Origin: Desulfovibrio ferrophilus
GTDB taxonomy: Bacteria; Desulfobacterota; Desulfovibrionia; Desulfovibrionales; Desulfovibrionaceae
Length of the DNA: 64,000 nucleotides
Assembly: GCF_003966735.1 (NCBI RefSeq)
Contig: NZ_AP017378.1
Span: 124,001-188,000 of the forward strand
Reading direction: 5' to 3'
Each line of letters begins with the position of its first letter. The stretch's first letter is position 1. Positions 25,262 to 33,757 of the stretch are shown piece by piece. A program made the position numbers and the translations under genes. Under the pieces are notes generated by a model. It was not told the origin of the DNA. It made no database searches and was given only the letters and a program-made list of their open reading frames with translations.

Positions 25262-26809
25262 ATGATTGACGCAGGTTATCCGGTTCTGACGACCCTCATC
25301 TTCTTCCCGCTGGCGGCTACACTTCCGTTGTTGCTGTACAAGACTGAGAAGATGATCCGTTGGTATACGCTGGTTATTGGTTTTTGCGAAATGCTGTTGG
25401 CAGCCCCGCTCCTGGGTTTTGAGTTGGGCACGGCCAAGATGCAGTTTGTTGAAAAGGTGCCCTGGGTGCCGGAGTGGAACCTCAACTACTATCTGGGTTT
25501 GGACGGCATCAGCCTGTTCATGATCCTGTTGACGGTGATCCTTCTGCCCCTGTGTACCATGTGCTCATGGACGTACATTTCCAAACGGATCAAGGAATTC
25601 CACATCTGCCTGATGCTCATGACGTCAGCTTGTGTGGGCGTCTTTGTGGCCATGGATTTCGTACTGTTCTACATCTTCTGGGAAGCCATGCTCGTGCCCA
25701 TGTATCTGCTTATTGCAGTCTGGGGCGGGCCTGAGAGGCGCTACGCTTCCATCAAGTTCTTCCTGTACACTTTGGCCGGTTCCACGCTGCTTCTGGTGGC
25801 CATTATCGCTCTGTACTACCAAACCGGGACCTTCTCCATTCCCGAACTGATGCACAGGGGATACGGCTTCGAGTTCCAGTGCTGGGTCTTCGGGGCCATG
25901 GCCCTGGCTTTCGCCATCAAGGTGCCGATGTTCCCGTTCCATACCTGGCTTCCTGCAGCGCACGTTCAGGCTCCGAGCGCAGGCTCGGTGTATCTGGCGT
26001 CCATCCTGCTGAAGATGGGGACATACGGGTTCCTGAGGTTCTGTCTGCCCATCACTCCGTTGGCCAGCCAGTACTTTGCACCACTGATGATTGCCGTCTC
26101 CTTGGCAGGTATCATCTATGGTGGTCTTACGGCACTGGGGCAGAGCGACATCAAGAAGCTGATTGCCTATTCGTCTGTGTCCCACATGGGATTCGTGACG
26201 CTGGGTATCTTCCTCTTCAATCTGCGGGGCGTGGAAGGCGCCATCATGCAGATGCTCAACCACGGAATCGTTACAGGCGCGCTGTTCATGCTCGTGGGTG
26301 CGGTCTATGAGCGCAGCCACAGTCGTGAGATGGCGGATAACATGGGCTTGGGTAAGTATCTCCCGGCCTATATGGGTTTCTTTGGCCTGTTTGCTCTGGC
26401 CAGCTTTGGATTCCCAGGAACCAACAGTTTCGTGGGCGAAGCCCTGGTGCTGTTCGGAGCCTTTGCTTTCGATCCCTGGATCGGTGCCATCTCCATCCCG
26501 GGTGCCATGATTGCCGCAGCCTATATGCTACGTCTGGGTCTGAAAATGGCCTGGGGGCAACCGGCGTCACCTGAAGGTGGACATGGTCATTGGTATGACC
26601 TCACTCCTCGCGAGTGGGCCTATCTGACACCGCTGGCTATTCTGGTGTTTTACATCGGATTGGCTCCGGGGCTGTGCATGAAGGTCATCGACCCATCCCT
26701 GGAGAAGCTCCTTGGTGACTTCCGTACTGACGTCGTTCAGGTCCAGATGGAAGACAAGAGCCTTGCGGACTACGCCCCCGAACTGCCGGTGGCAGTGGCG
26801 GAGAATTAG
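25262..26809 (+). CDS. nuoM: Complex I subunit M
   Basis: A 515-residue antiporter-type subunit with all hallmarks: the N-terminal YYLGLDGISLFMILLT, the helix-5 Glu in FYIFWEAMLVPMYLLI, and AIKVPMFPFHTWLPAAHVQA followed by APSAGSVYLASILLKMGTYG. It is the third of four antiporter-like subunits in the operon. It starts 24 bases after the NuoL-like gene with a weak GGAGC site. Confidence 0.95.
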   Translation: MIDAGYPVLTTLIFFPLAATLPLLLYKTEKMIRWYTLVIGFCEMLLAAPLLGFELGTAKMQFVEKVPWVPEWNLNYYLGLDGISLFMILLTVILLPLCTMCSWTYISKRIKEFHICLMLMTSACVGVFVAMDFVLFYIFWEAMLVPMYLLIAVWGGPERRYASIKFFLYTLAGSTLLLVAIIALYYQTGTFSIPELMHRGYGFEFQCWVFGAMALAFAIKVPMFPFHTWLPAAHVQAPSAGSVYLASILLKMGTYGFLRFCLPITPLASQYFAPLMIAVSLAGIIYGGLTALGQSDIKKLIAYSSVSHMGFVTLGIFLFNLRGVEGAIMQMLNHGIVTGALFMLVGAVYERSHSREMADNMGLGKYLPAYMGFFGLFALASFGFPGTNSFVGEALVLFGAFAFDPWIGAISIPGAMIAAAYMLRLGLKMAWGQPASPEGGHGHWYDLTPREWAYLTPLAILVFYIGLAPGLCMKVIDPSLEKLLGDFRTDVVQVQMEDKSLADYAPELPVAVAEN

Positions 26810-26859
26810 GCGGGAAACCGTTCGACCACGCGAAGTAGCGTAAACAGGAGAAAGTACAA

Positions 26860-28290
26860 GTGTCGATCAGTGTAAACTTATTCCTGCCCGAGCTGTTCCA
26901 GATTGTGCTGGTGCTGATGCTCTTTTTCCAGAGCATCAGCAAGTCCCAGGTCCTGCGCAATGACGGATTCTGGGTTCCAGTTGCTGCGGCGATAGGTATC
27001 GGTGTGTCCGTTGCCTCGCTGTCCGCAGAAGGCATGCTGTTCCACAATGCCTACAAGATAGATATGCTCTCGCAGTTCTTCAAGCTGGCCATTGCCGTGG
27101 GCTTCTTTATTGCTACGCTCAACGCCAGGCAGCAGTCCACTCTGGATGCCAACAAGGAAACGGATTATTTCCTGTTCCTGGCGTTCTCAGCCATGGGGCT
27201 GCAGTTCCTGTCCTCCTCAGTGGAGTTGATCACGATCTTCGTGGCGTTGGAGATTTCCTCCTATGCCCTGTATGCCGTGATCCCTGTGCGAGCCCGTGAT
27301 AAGCAGGCCGCAGAGGCGGGTATCAAGTACATCCTGTTTGGTGCAGTGGCTACGGCCGTCTCTCTGTATGGATTGTCCTTCATCCTGTCGTCTCAGCACA
27401 CCAGCTATCTGTCGATGCTCAGTGGCCTGGATTGGCATTTTGCGACCAATCCCATGGCTGTCATCGGGCTGTCCATGTTCCTTGCGGGCATGTTCTACAA
27501 GCTGGCATTGTTCCCCTTCCATTTCTGGTGCCCGGATGTGTATCAGGGAGCCAGCAACGAGACTGCCGCGTATGTGGCGACTCTGCCTAAGCTGGGTGCT
27601 GTGGTTGTCCTGATTCGCTTGGCCGCAATTCTGACTCCGCATACAGAGGTCACCATGATCTTTGCGGTGCTCGGTGCAGCGTCCATGACCTTTGGTAACC
27701 TCTCTGCCCTGGTTCAGCGTGATGTAAAGCGTATCCTGGGTTTCTCAAGTGTTTCGCACGCCGGGTATGTGATGCTCGGTCTGGTTGCCGGAACGCCTAA
27801 AGGCCTGGCTGCGGCAGCCTTTTACAGCCTCGTGTACATCCTGATGAACCTGACCTGCTTCTGGGTCATCTGTAAGATCTCTCCCAAGGGTGAGAACGTG
27901 ACTCTGGATGACCTGGACGGTCTCTACAAGCGTTCACCATATATGGCGCTGATTCTGGCTGTGTCTGCCTTTGCCCTGGTGGGGCTGCCCCCCACTGCGG
28001 GCTTCATTGGCAAGCTGTTCCTGCTGACCAGTGCCTGGGACCATGGTTACAACTGGTTCGTGATTGTCGCAGCGGTGAACACGGCCATTGCCATCTACTA
28101 CTATCTGGGGTTGGTGAGACATGCCTACACCGTCGAACCTGTGGACAAGCGTCAGCTGGAGCCCATGGACGTCGGTGGGATGAATGTTGTCTGGGGCACG
28201 GTGCTGGCCGCAGTGATTCTGCTGCTGGGTGCCATCCCTGCTCCGGTATTCAGCCTTGCCAAGGCCGCTGGGGTTCAGCTCTTGCCGTAA
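26860..28290 (+). CDS. nuoN: Complex I subunit N
   Basis: A 476-residue antiporter-type subunit with a GTG start preceded by CAGGAG. ELITIFVALEISSYALYAVI holds the helix-5 Glu. FYKLALFPFHFWCPDVYQGA and VKRILGFSSVSHAGYVMLGL are canonical NuoN segments. It is the last gene of the operon, followed after 29 bases by a strong terminator. Confidence 0.95.
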   Translation: MSISVNLFLPELFQIVLVLMLFFQSISKSQVLRNDGFWVPVAAAIGIGVSVASLSAEGMLFHNAYKIDMLSQFFKLAIAVGFFIATLNARQQSTLDANKETDYFLFLAFSAMGLQFLSSSVELITIFVALEISSYALYAVIPVRARDKQAAEAGIKYILFGAVATAVSLYGLSFILSSQHTSYLSMLSGLDWHFATNPMAVIGLSMFLAGMFYKLALFPFHFWCPDVYQGASNETAAYVATLPKLGAVVVLIRLAAILTPHTEVTMIFAVLGAASMTFGNLSALVQRDVKRILGFSSVSHAGYVMLGLVAGTPKGLAAAAFYSLVYILMNLTCFWVICKISPKGENVTLDDLDGLYKRSPYMALILAVSAFALVGLPPTAGFIGKLFLLTSAWDHGYNWFVIVAAVNTAIAIYYYLGLVRHAYTVEPVDKRQLEPMDVGGMNVVWGTVLAAVILLLGAIPAPVFSLAKAAGVQLLP

Positions 28291-28319
28291 CCTTCTCTGC
28301 CTTGCATGAAGACGAGACA

Positions 28320-28348
28320 GGCCGCCCCTTCGGGGGCGGCCTTTTTTG
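28320..28348 (+). terminator. terminator of the nuo operon
   Basis: GGCCGCCCC, loop TTCG and GGGGCGGCC are followed by TTTTTTG: a textbook tetraloop terminator just after nuoN. Confidence 0.95.
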
Positions 28349-28580
28349 TGAGCCATACTCTAGGCACTGAGTGTTGTCTGTAAAACAGATTGTGTGGTAA
28401 GCTTCTCGTCTCTCGGTTTCTCAAGGAGGCTAGGGTAAAGGGAATAGCCATTCAAATTATTTTTTTCACAAGGATTGAGTTTTGTTGGACGCATGGCGCA
28501 CATGCGTGTGTATTGTGTTCATGATCGAGTCGTATGCCCGATTCGGGTGTTAGGCCAAGTGAAGCTGGAGGAAGAGTTCC

Positions 28581-29093
28581 GTGAGCAAATATCTCATCAG
28601 AACAAACCAGGACAGATGCATCAGCTGCAATGCCTGTGAGGTGCATTGCAAGCAGAAGAACAGAGTGCCCATTGGAGCAAGGCTCGGGCAGATGGTGACG
28701 GTTGGACCGCTCAACAGAGCAGGCAAGCCGAAGATCATGAATCTGTTCATGCCGTGCTTTCATTGCGAACAGCCCTGGTGTGTTGCCGCGTGCCCTACAG
28801 GGGCGATGATCCGACGCAAGTCGGATGGTATCGTTTATGTGGATCGCGAGTTGTGTGTTGGCTGCAAGGCTTGCATCATTGCCTGTCCTTGGGACGTGCC
28901 TCAGTGGGATGATTCCCAGGGTACGGTCATGAAGTGCGATCTGTGCATGGACCGTGTGGACGAAGGAAAGCGCCCGGCCTGTGTGACTGCCTGCACAACC
29001 CAGGCTCTGGAGTTTGTTGCGCCCAATACACGGAGCAAGAAGACCCGGGAAGAGCACGGGCAGAAGATTCTGATGAAAAAGGCGCTCAAGTGA
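28581..29093 (+). CDS. cytoplasmic four-cluster ferredoxin (HycB/HydN-like)
   Basis: A 170-residue electron carrier with a GTG start preceded by GGAGGAAG. All four [4Fe-4S] groups are complete: CISCNACEVHC, CFHCEQPWCVAAC, CVGCKACIIAC and CDLCMDRVDEGKRPACVTAC. It has no export signal, in contrast to the related periplasmic protein at 2902. No catalytic subunit is next to it; the following gene, 44 bases on, is a TauE/SafE permease. It may transfer electrons between cytosolic oxidoreductases and another partner not in this window. Confidence 0.9.
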   Translation: MSKYLIRTNQDRCISCNACEVHCKQKNRVPIGARLGQMVTVGPLNRAGKPKIMNLFMPCFHCEQPWCVAACPTGAMIRRKSDGIVYVDRELCVGCKACIIACPWDVPQWDDSQGTVMKCDLCMDRVDEGKRPACVTACTTQALEFVAPNTRSKKTREEHGQKILMKKALK

Positions 29094-29137
29094 ACGCCAT
29101 AAAAAATCTGACATTTAACCTATAGGAGGGTGGTTCC

Positions 29138-30274
29138 GTGTTGAGGAAAAATCGTATGCTTTGGCTTGCGCTCCTGGCCGTAGGCCTGGTGCTGGTAACG
29201 AACGAGGCAGCCTTTGCTGATAGGCTGACCACGGCGATTACAGAGGCCACCGAGGCTGGAAAACTGACTGCCGGTGCTGAGCCTGGTTACCTGGGTATTC
29301 CCGGTGCTCCGCAACTGAACGTTGTTCTGGGTCTCATCTGGGCGATCTGGGTTGGTTGGATTTTCTCCACCGTAGGCGCCTTTGGTGGCATCATGGCCGG
29401 TGTTGGTCACATCACCATCTATGGCCTGGGTGACTACGCTAAGGGCTTCGGCAAAGGCCTGAAGATCAATAAGGTCGTGACCGACTCCATCCGCGTGTCC
29501 AACCAGTGGCTGGTTGGTTGCTCCGCGGCTCTGTCGTCCTTCAACTACTACAAAGCCGGTCGTCTGGTGGCTCCCCTGGGCATCGCCCTGGCCATTGGTG
29601 CCGTATCCGGTTCCTGGCTGGTGCCCTGGCTCACAGCAGGTAAGATCAGCCTGAAGGCCTACCTGGGCTATTTCGGTATGTTTGTGATGTTCCTGGGTTG
29701 TTATCTGCTCTACGAGATGACTCCTGCTGCTCAGGAGAAGAAAAAGGAAGCCAAGGCTGCCGCGCAGGCTTTCCAGGCCAGCGTGAAGGCTGGTGATGTG
29801 GACATGGCTGCTCAGGGTGTGAAGATCAAGACCTTTACCCCCACCAAGTGCGTGTTCACTTTCTTTGGTGTCGAGTTCTCCTTCAATCCCGTGATCCCTG
29901 TGATCGGTGGTTTCTTCATCGCTGCTCTGGCGTCCTTCCTGGGTGTTGGTGGTGGCTTCCTGCTGGTGCCGTTCCTGACCTCCGTGGCCGGTCTGCCCAT
30001 GTACCTCGTGGCCGGAACCTCCGCCATGGCCGTCCTGGTCGGCATGATCAACTCCATCGCTTCCTACATGATGCTCAAGGGCACCCCGGTGCAGTGGAGC
30101 CTCATCGGTGCCGAGTTGGTGGGTATCGTTATCGGTTCCATGGTTGGTCCCAGAACCTCCAAGTACATCCCTGACAGGGTCCTGAAGATTATCTTTGTCA
30201 TCTTGGCCTTCTATGTGGGTGTTCGCTACATGTCCAAGGGCTTCTTGGGCTACAGCCTCGTACCGCCCTTCTAG
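29138..30274 (+). CDS. TauE/SafE family permease (sulfite/anion exporter family)
   Basis: A 378-residue membrane protein with a GTG start after ATAGGAGGGT. It has an N-terminal signal-like helix (about 8-27), then the first half of the TauE/SafE repeat, a charged cytosolic loop (about 195-240, EKKKEAKAAAQ), and the second half with ALASFLGVGGGFLLVPFL (about 268-285), the family signature. Members move sulfite, sulfoacetate or related anions. In sulfate reducers this long form is common near electron-transfer genes and is a candidate for sulfur oxyanion transport (inference). A terminator follows. Confidence 0.88.
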   Translation: MLRKNRMLWLALLAVGLVLVTNEAAFADRLTTAITEATEAGKLTAGAEPGYLGIPGAPQLNVVLGLIWAIWVGWIFSTVGAFGGIMAGVGHITIYGLGDYAKGFGKGLKINKVVTDSIRVSNQWLVGCSAALSSFNYYKAGRLVAPLGIALAIGAVSGSWLVPWLTAGKISLKAYLGYFGMFVMFLGCYLLYEMTPAAQEKKKEAKAAAQAFQASVKAGDVDMAAQGVKIKTFTPTKCVFTFFGVEFSFNPVIPVIGGFFIAALASFLGVGGGFLLVPFLTSVAGLPMYLVAGTSAMAVLVGMINSIASYMMLKGTPVQWSLIGAELVGIVIGSMVGPRTSKYIPDRVLKIIFVILAFYVGVRYMSKGFLGYSLVPPF

Positions 30275-30297
30275 GTCGGATACGAATATGTGATTCA

Positions 30298-30328
30298 GGC
30301 CGGCCGGCTTACGCCGGTCGGCCTTTTC
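30298..30328 (+). terminator. terminator after the TauE/SafE gene
   Basis: GGCCGGCCGGC, loop TTAC and GCCGGTCGGCC are followed by TTTTCC, 24 bases after the stop codon. Confidence 0.88.
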
Positions 30329-30337
30329 CATGTCCTG

Positions 30338-30435
30338 TTTGCGGGAGGGGGTGCGTCCCTGGCCAGGCGACACCATCGCCGACCATAGTCTATCCCCCCC
30401 TCTCATTGCCCCCGCGGCGTTCCCCCTCCCGCAAA
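30338..30435. repeat. 14-bp perfect inverted repeat with 70-bp spacer
   Basis: TTTGCGGGAGGGGG (30338-30351) and CCCCCTCCCGCAAA (30422-30435) bracket a C-rich spacer. There is no gene inside. It could be a large stem-loop in the leader of the next gene, or the ends of a small non-autonomous element. Confidence 0.5.
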
Positions 30436-30515
30436 TGGGCCTTGTGCCTGCCTCATGTCGAACGTATGGTTAAAAACGGGTGGCAAACTGCCAGCCGGAG
30501 CCCAATGGAAGGACC

Positions 30516-31124
30516 GTGAATATAAATTTCATCGAGATAGACCAAGCCCTAGACGTTGTGTTGATCTGGCTGTTCAGGTTGCCTCTGCCGCCGCTGGTGT
30601 CATTTTTTGCTGGGCTTGTACTGCTGGCGCTGATCCTGACGATCATTGGCGAATTGTGCATGGCCGGTGTCTACTTCATGAACAGGAAGCACTTTGCGGA
30701 GATTACGCATGAGATGACTTCCAATAACAACGCCTCGATCCGTGCCCTGGCCCGAAAGGACAAGAAGAGCTACACCGCCTGTAACAGCCTTGCGAACGAG
30801 GCCTTTGGCCGAAGTTTCTTTTCAGGGTTGGCCCTGTTTGCCTCCAGCGTCTGGCCAGTGGCTTTTGCCCTGAGCTGGATGCAGTTTCGCTTTGGGAATA
30901 TCGAGTTTTTCAGCCTGCCTTTTGCAGCAGACCCAGTGGGAGTGAACTTCGTATTTATCCCACTATACGTTGTCGTTCGTTTTGCCTTTGCCAAGGCCAA
31001 GCCGTATCTTCCCGTTTTCGCCCAGATCAAACGCGCCGTGAAAGCCAATGAATTCAGTGGTGAAGAACTGATGACTTGGGGAGACCTTGTTCAGGACGAC
31101 AAGGCACAGGCCACTGAAAAGTAA
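30516..31124 (+). CDS. conserved-looking membrane protein of unknown function
   Basis: A 202-residue protein with about three helices: about 15-48, 101-122 and 138-152. A charged amphipathic stretch (NRKHFAEITHEMTSNNNAS) lies between helices 1 and 2. The topology recalls the DUF106/EMC3 group of insertase-like proteins, but I see no decisive motif. I prefer the GTG at 30516, preceded by GGAAGGA; an in-frame start at 30480 is possible. It follows the TauE/SafE gene but is separated from it by a terminator and the inverted repeat. Confidence 0.7.
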   Translation: MNINFIEIDQALDVVLIWLFRLPLPPLVSFFAGLVLLALILTIIGELCMAGVYFMNRKHFAEITHEMTSNNNASIRALARKDKKSYTACNSLANEAFGRSFFSGLALFASSVWPVAFALSWMQFRFGNIEFFSLPFAADPVGVNFVFIPLYVVVRFAFAKAKPYLPVFAQIKRAVKANEFSGEELMTWGDLVQDDKAQATEK

Positions 31125-31143
31125 TCGTCTGCTTTGTCATTTC

Positions 31144-31200
31144 AAGACTTCCGAAATCCCGCCTCTGATTTGATAGGTGTCGATCTCGGAAGTCTTTTGT
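31144..31200 (+). terminator. terminator-like hairpin after the membrane protein gene
   Basis: AAGACTTCCGA (31144-31154) and TCGGAAGTCTT (31186-31196) are perfect inverted arms with a 31-base loop, followed by TTGTTT. Confidence 0.65.
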
Positions 31201-31351
31201 TTCGCACATGCCCGCATATTTGAGCGGCCTGCGGTCTAGTTGTCCTGACCATTCAGGATTGTCCCGCCGAATGAATGAGACGGGAGTGCAATCCTCCTTC
31301 CTGATTCTCATGTCGGAAGGCGGCAAATGCCGCAGTCCTCCGATGTTTTTT
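31201..31351 (+). ncRNA. candidate structured RNA ending in a terminator
   Basis: This lies in the 329-base gap 31125-31453, which has no coding signal. AGGATTG (31255-31261) pairs with CAATCCT (31289-31295), enclosing CCCG/CGGG. It is followed by a second hairpin, TCGGA/TCCGA around GCGGC-AAAT-GCCGC (31313-31343), and then GTTTTTTGG. The preceding gene already has its own terminator, so this one may end a separate small RNA, or act as a leader attenuator for the gene at 31454. Confidence 0.35.
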
Positions 31352-31453
31352 GGACAATTTTCAGCCGAGGAACATCGGGTCGGATCTTTGCTGGTCGGCC
31401 GTCTTCCTTTTGCCTTGAATGATGGTTATCCTTGAGAAAGGTGACTAGAAGGA

Positions 31454-32035
31454 ATGACGGGAGAAATCATGCATGAGACCAGCCTGAAGCAGACCATCTG
31501 CGATTATTTGACCGGAGAAGAGATCGAGGAGACGACCTACGAGGATTGTCGCCAGGCGTTATCCAAGCTTTTGGTGGAAGATCGGGGTTATCCTCGCGAT
31601 CGGTTGCGCCCTAAAGTCGGGGTGACCTTTCCTGTCGATGGCAAGGACTATTGTCGGGTTGTTGATCTCGTTGCCTACGATGAGGATGGACGCCCCTTGT
31701 TGCTGTTGTTTTTTACCGCTGGACAGCCAGGGACCTTTGACCGTGAAATCGTTGCCGCAGCACGCTTGATCGAAGGCGGGCCTGCCCCGCTGGCCATGGC
31801 CACGGATACTACGGAAGCCATCCTGCATGAGACCTCGAGAGGATCCCTTGTGGGCAGTGGAATTGAGGAGGCCATACCGCGATGGGACTATCTGCTTCAA
31901 CTGGCAGCGGAACATCCTGCCCCGGTACTCGATGAGAGTCGACTTGAGCGCGAGCGCCGCATCCTGTTCACCTATAGTGAATTCATCTACGGCAGTTGCT
32001 GTTTTACTTGCCCCCCAAAGCCTTCCAAGGTCTGA
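31454..32035 (+). CDS. HsdR N-terminal-like protein with degenerate nuclease motif
   Basis: A 193-residue protein resembling the type I restriction HsdR_N_2 family: VEDRGYPRDRLRPKVGVTF, then VVDLVAYDEDGRPLLLLFF. The D of the PD-(D/E)xK core is present (VVDLV). The expected ExK on the next strand is replaced by FFTAG, so nuclease activity is unlikely. There are no hsdM or hsdS genes nearby. The C-terminus has three Cys (GSCCFTC). An alternative start is the ATG at 31469, preceded by GGGAGA. Its role is unknown; stand-alone members occur widely in Desulfovibrio as I recall. Confidence 0.75.
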   Translation: MTGEIMHETSLKQTICDYLTGEEIEETTYEDCRQALSKLLVEDRGYPRDRLRPKVGVTFPVDGKDYCRVVDLVAYDEDGRPLLLLFFTAGQPGTFDREIVAAARLIEGGPAPLAMATDTTEAILHETSRGSLVGSGIEEAIPRWDYLLQLAAEHPAPVLDESRLERERRILFTYSEFIYGSCCFTCPPKPSKV

Positions 32036-32178
32036 TTATTCACCATCATCTTTTGGCTTTGTGCCCCTAGACGCGTCGCCCTCCATGGGGTGGCGCGTTT
32101 TTGGTTACCGCCTCATGAGAGGAATGGGATGCTGCGTGGCTTGTGGGCCTGGTCGGAAGCCGGGAAGGGGAAGAGAGG

Positions 32179-32820
32179 TTAGTCTTCTATAGCCAGCTTT
32201 AAGCCGAAGAAGATCAAAAGGCCGCCAGTGGCCAGACGCATCATGCGCTGGGCGTGGGCCAGGAGAGCGCTGATCTTGGGAAGACTCACGGCGCAGGCCA
32301 CAAAGGAGTACCAGCACCAGGAGATGGTAACGATGCCCGTGCCCAGGGCCACATTAAAGGTGGTGGATGCGTCCACGGGGACGGCGACGGCAAAGAGGCT
32401 GGTGAAGAATGCAGCAGTCTTTGGATTGGAGAGAACTACGGTTAGGCCACGCCTGAAAGGGTGGCTCTTGGTGGGGACGGCCTCGCTTTTGGACGTGGTA
32501 ACCTGACCCCGACCGGAGTTGCGGATGGACTGCACGCCCACCCATATGAGGTAGCAGGCCCCGGCCCATTTAACAGTTTGGTGCAGCCAGGCCGTGGTCT
32601 GCAGGACTACGCCGAGCCCCGCGAGGCTAACCGTGACCCATAGAGCCGTGCCACAGGCCACGCCCGCAGCCGTGATGAGTCCCCGGCTGCGCGATCCGGA
32701 GATCGCGGCATGTGCCGTGGCGATGAAGTTAGGGCCGGGCAGCACGACGGCTGCGAGCCAGGTCCCTAGGATGGCCAAGAGCAGGCCTGCTGGAAATTCA
32801 TGCATAACAAGATGTTGCAT
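32179..32820 (-). CDS. LysE/RhtB family amino-acid exporter
   Basis: A 213-residue membrane protein with about six helices and the family signature VLPGPNFIATAHAAISGSR (about 27-45). LIWVGVQSIRN and the central RRGLTVVLSNPKTAAFFTSL are also typical. Members export basic or neutral amino acids or homoserine lactones. The ATG at 32805 is an alternative start. It is last in a possible unit after the Hpt and ferredoxin genes; function is predicted from family only. Confidence 0.9.
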   Translation of the reverse strand: MQHLVMHEFPAGLLLAILGTWLAAVVLPGPNFIATAHAAISGSRSRGLITAAGVACGTALWVTVSLAGLGVVLQTTAWLHQTVKWAGACYLIWVGVQSIRNSGRGQVTTSKSEAVPTKSHPFRRGLTVVLSNPKTAAFFTSLFAVAVPVDASTTFNVALGTGIVTISWCWYSFVACAVSLPKISALLAHAQRMMRLATGGLLIFFGLKLAIED

Positions 32821-32846
32821 CAGCGTGGAGCGGACGTCAAGGCGGC

Positions 32847-33059
32847 TCAGTCCGGGCTTTCAATACAGTCGTTGGGACAATACGCCATGGCTTGTGCCAC
32901 TTCGTCAGCATCTGCGCATTCCTTCTTGATGATCACTTGCTCGTTGATGTCATCCCACCCGAACAGGTCAGGACACATTTCCACACAAGCCAGGCAACCG
33001 CTACATTCCGTGGTGTTGACGCAATATTCCAGCTGCGTCTCATTGTTGTGTGCTGTCAT
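32847..33059 (-). CDS. small [4Fe-4S] ferredoxin
   Basis: A 70-residue acidic ferredoxin of the single-cluster Desulfovibrio type. CSGCLACVEMCP supplies four Cys, and further Cys occur in YCVNTTEC and in AYCPNDCIESPD, where the canonical fourth ligand is found. It is a soluble low-potential electron carrier in the cytoplasm. The ribosome binding site is weak. It lies between the hpt and lysE-type genes, 17 bases after hpt. Confidence 0.88.
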   Translation of the reverse strand: MTAHNNETQLEYCVNTTECSGCLACVEMCPDLFGWDDINEQVIIKKECADADEVAQAMAYCPNDCIESPD

Positions 33060-33076
33060 AGAATAAAAAGTAGGAT

Positions 33077-33451
33077 TTATGGCTGTTTTGACAAGGAGTT
33101 CTTTTTAATTTCCTGTTGCATGGCTACGGAGAGGTCGTCAGCGAGTTTTTTGAGATGGTCAAGGGCTGGAACAAGATGCGCACACCCGTTCGCTTTGGGG
33201 GTGGTCTCCATGGTGTGTGCCGCTGCATGTAACATGTCCGCGCCTATGGTTGCACAGGCACCTTTGAGGGAATGAGCGGCACGATGCACGGTAGTCAGAT
33301 CCTCAGCTTGTATCGCCTTGTCGAGGGTGTCAATTTTGGCGGGCAGGTCCTCCAGAAAGACCTGATACAGCATGTGCAGGAATTCCTTGTCACCCTTCAA
33401 CCGTTCGAGGGTTGATTCGATGTTCAACGTGGCCTGCTCATTTGATTGCAT
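33077..33451 (-). CDS. Hpt-domain phosphotransfer protein
   Basis: A 124-residue stand-alone histidine phosphotransfer protein. The phospho-acceptor is the His of HRAAHSLKGACATIGA (about 61). The whole protein is the four-helix Hpt bundle. It would shuttle phosphate between a hybrid kinase and a response regulator, and the hybrid kinase at 42644, which lacks an Hpt domain, is one possible donor (inference). Confidence 0.9.
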   Translation of the reverse strand: MQSNEQATLNIESTLERLKGDKEFLHMLYQVFLEDLPAKIDTLDKAIQAEDLTTVHRAAHSLKGACATIGADMLHAAAHTMETTPKANGCAHLVPALDHLKKLADDLSVAMQQEIKKNSLSKQP

Positions 33452-33757
33452 TGATCAACCTTGCTTGTTGAAAGGAAAGAGCGCTGTCATTACAGAATAT
33501 TACTTCTTGCTTTGAATACTACTATACCGAAATTGTTATGCCAAGCCTGCCTTGCCCCCTGGGGCGAGAATCGGAAAATCATTACTGTCGCAGGAGGGGG
33601 ATGGAGCAGTGGTTCTTCACATAATGGTATGAGAAAATGGAAGTTTTTCGGGCATCGTTGATTGTGCTTGAAAATTGTATTATAAAGTTGTCATAAGTGG
33701 AGTGAATTACTGGTGCGCGGAAGGAGTTGATCCGCGAATCAACGCAAGGGGACGCGG
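33452..33757. other. divergent intergenic region with start-codon hairpin
   Basis: 306 bases lie between the divergent hpt and metallo-hydrolase genes and must carry both promoters. No convincing coding frame is present. At the right end, ATCCGCG (33730-33736) and CGCGGAT (33753-33759) form a 7-bp stem that covers the first two bases of the ATG at 33758 and holds the AAGGGGA ribosome binding site in its loop. Confidence 0.5.

Noticed and set aside
29120-30406. 428-codon minus-strand frame
   Set aside because: Antisense to the TauE/SafE gene, His/Gln/Gly-rich shadow.
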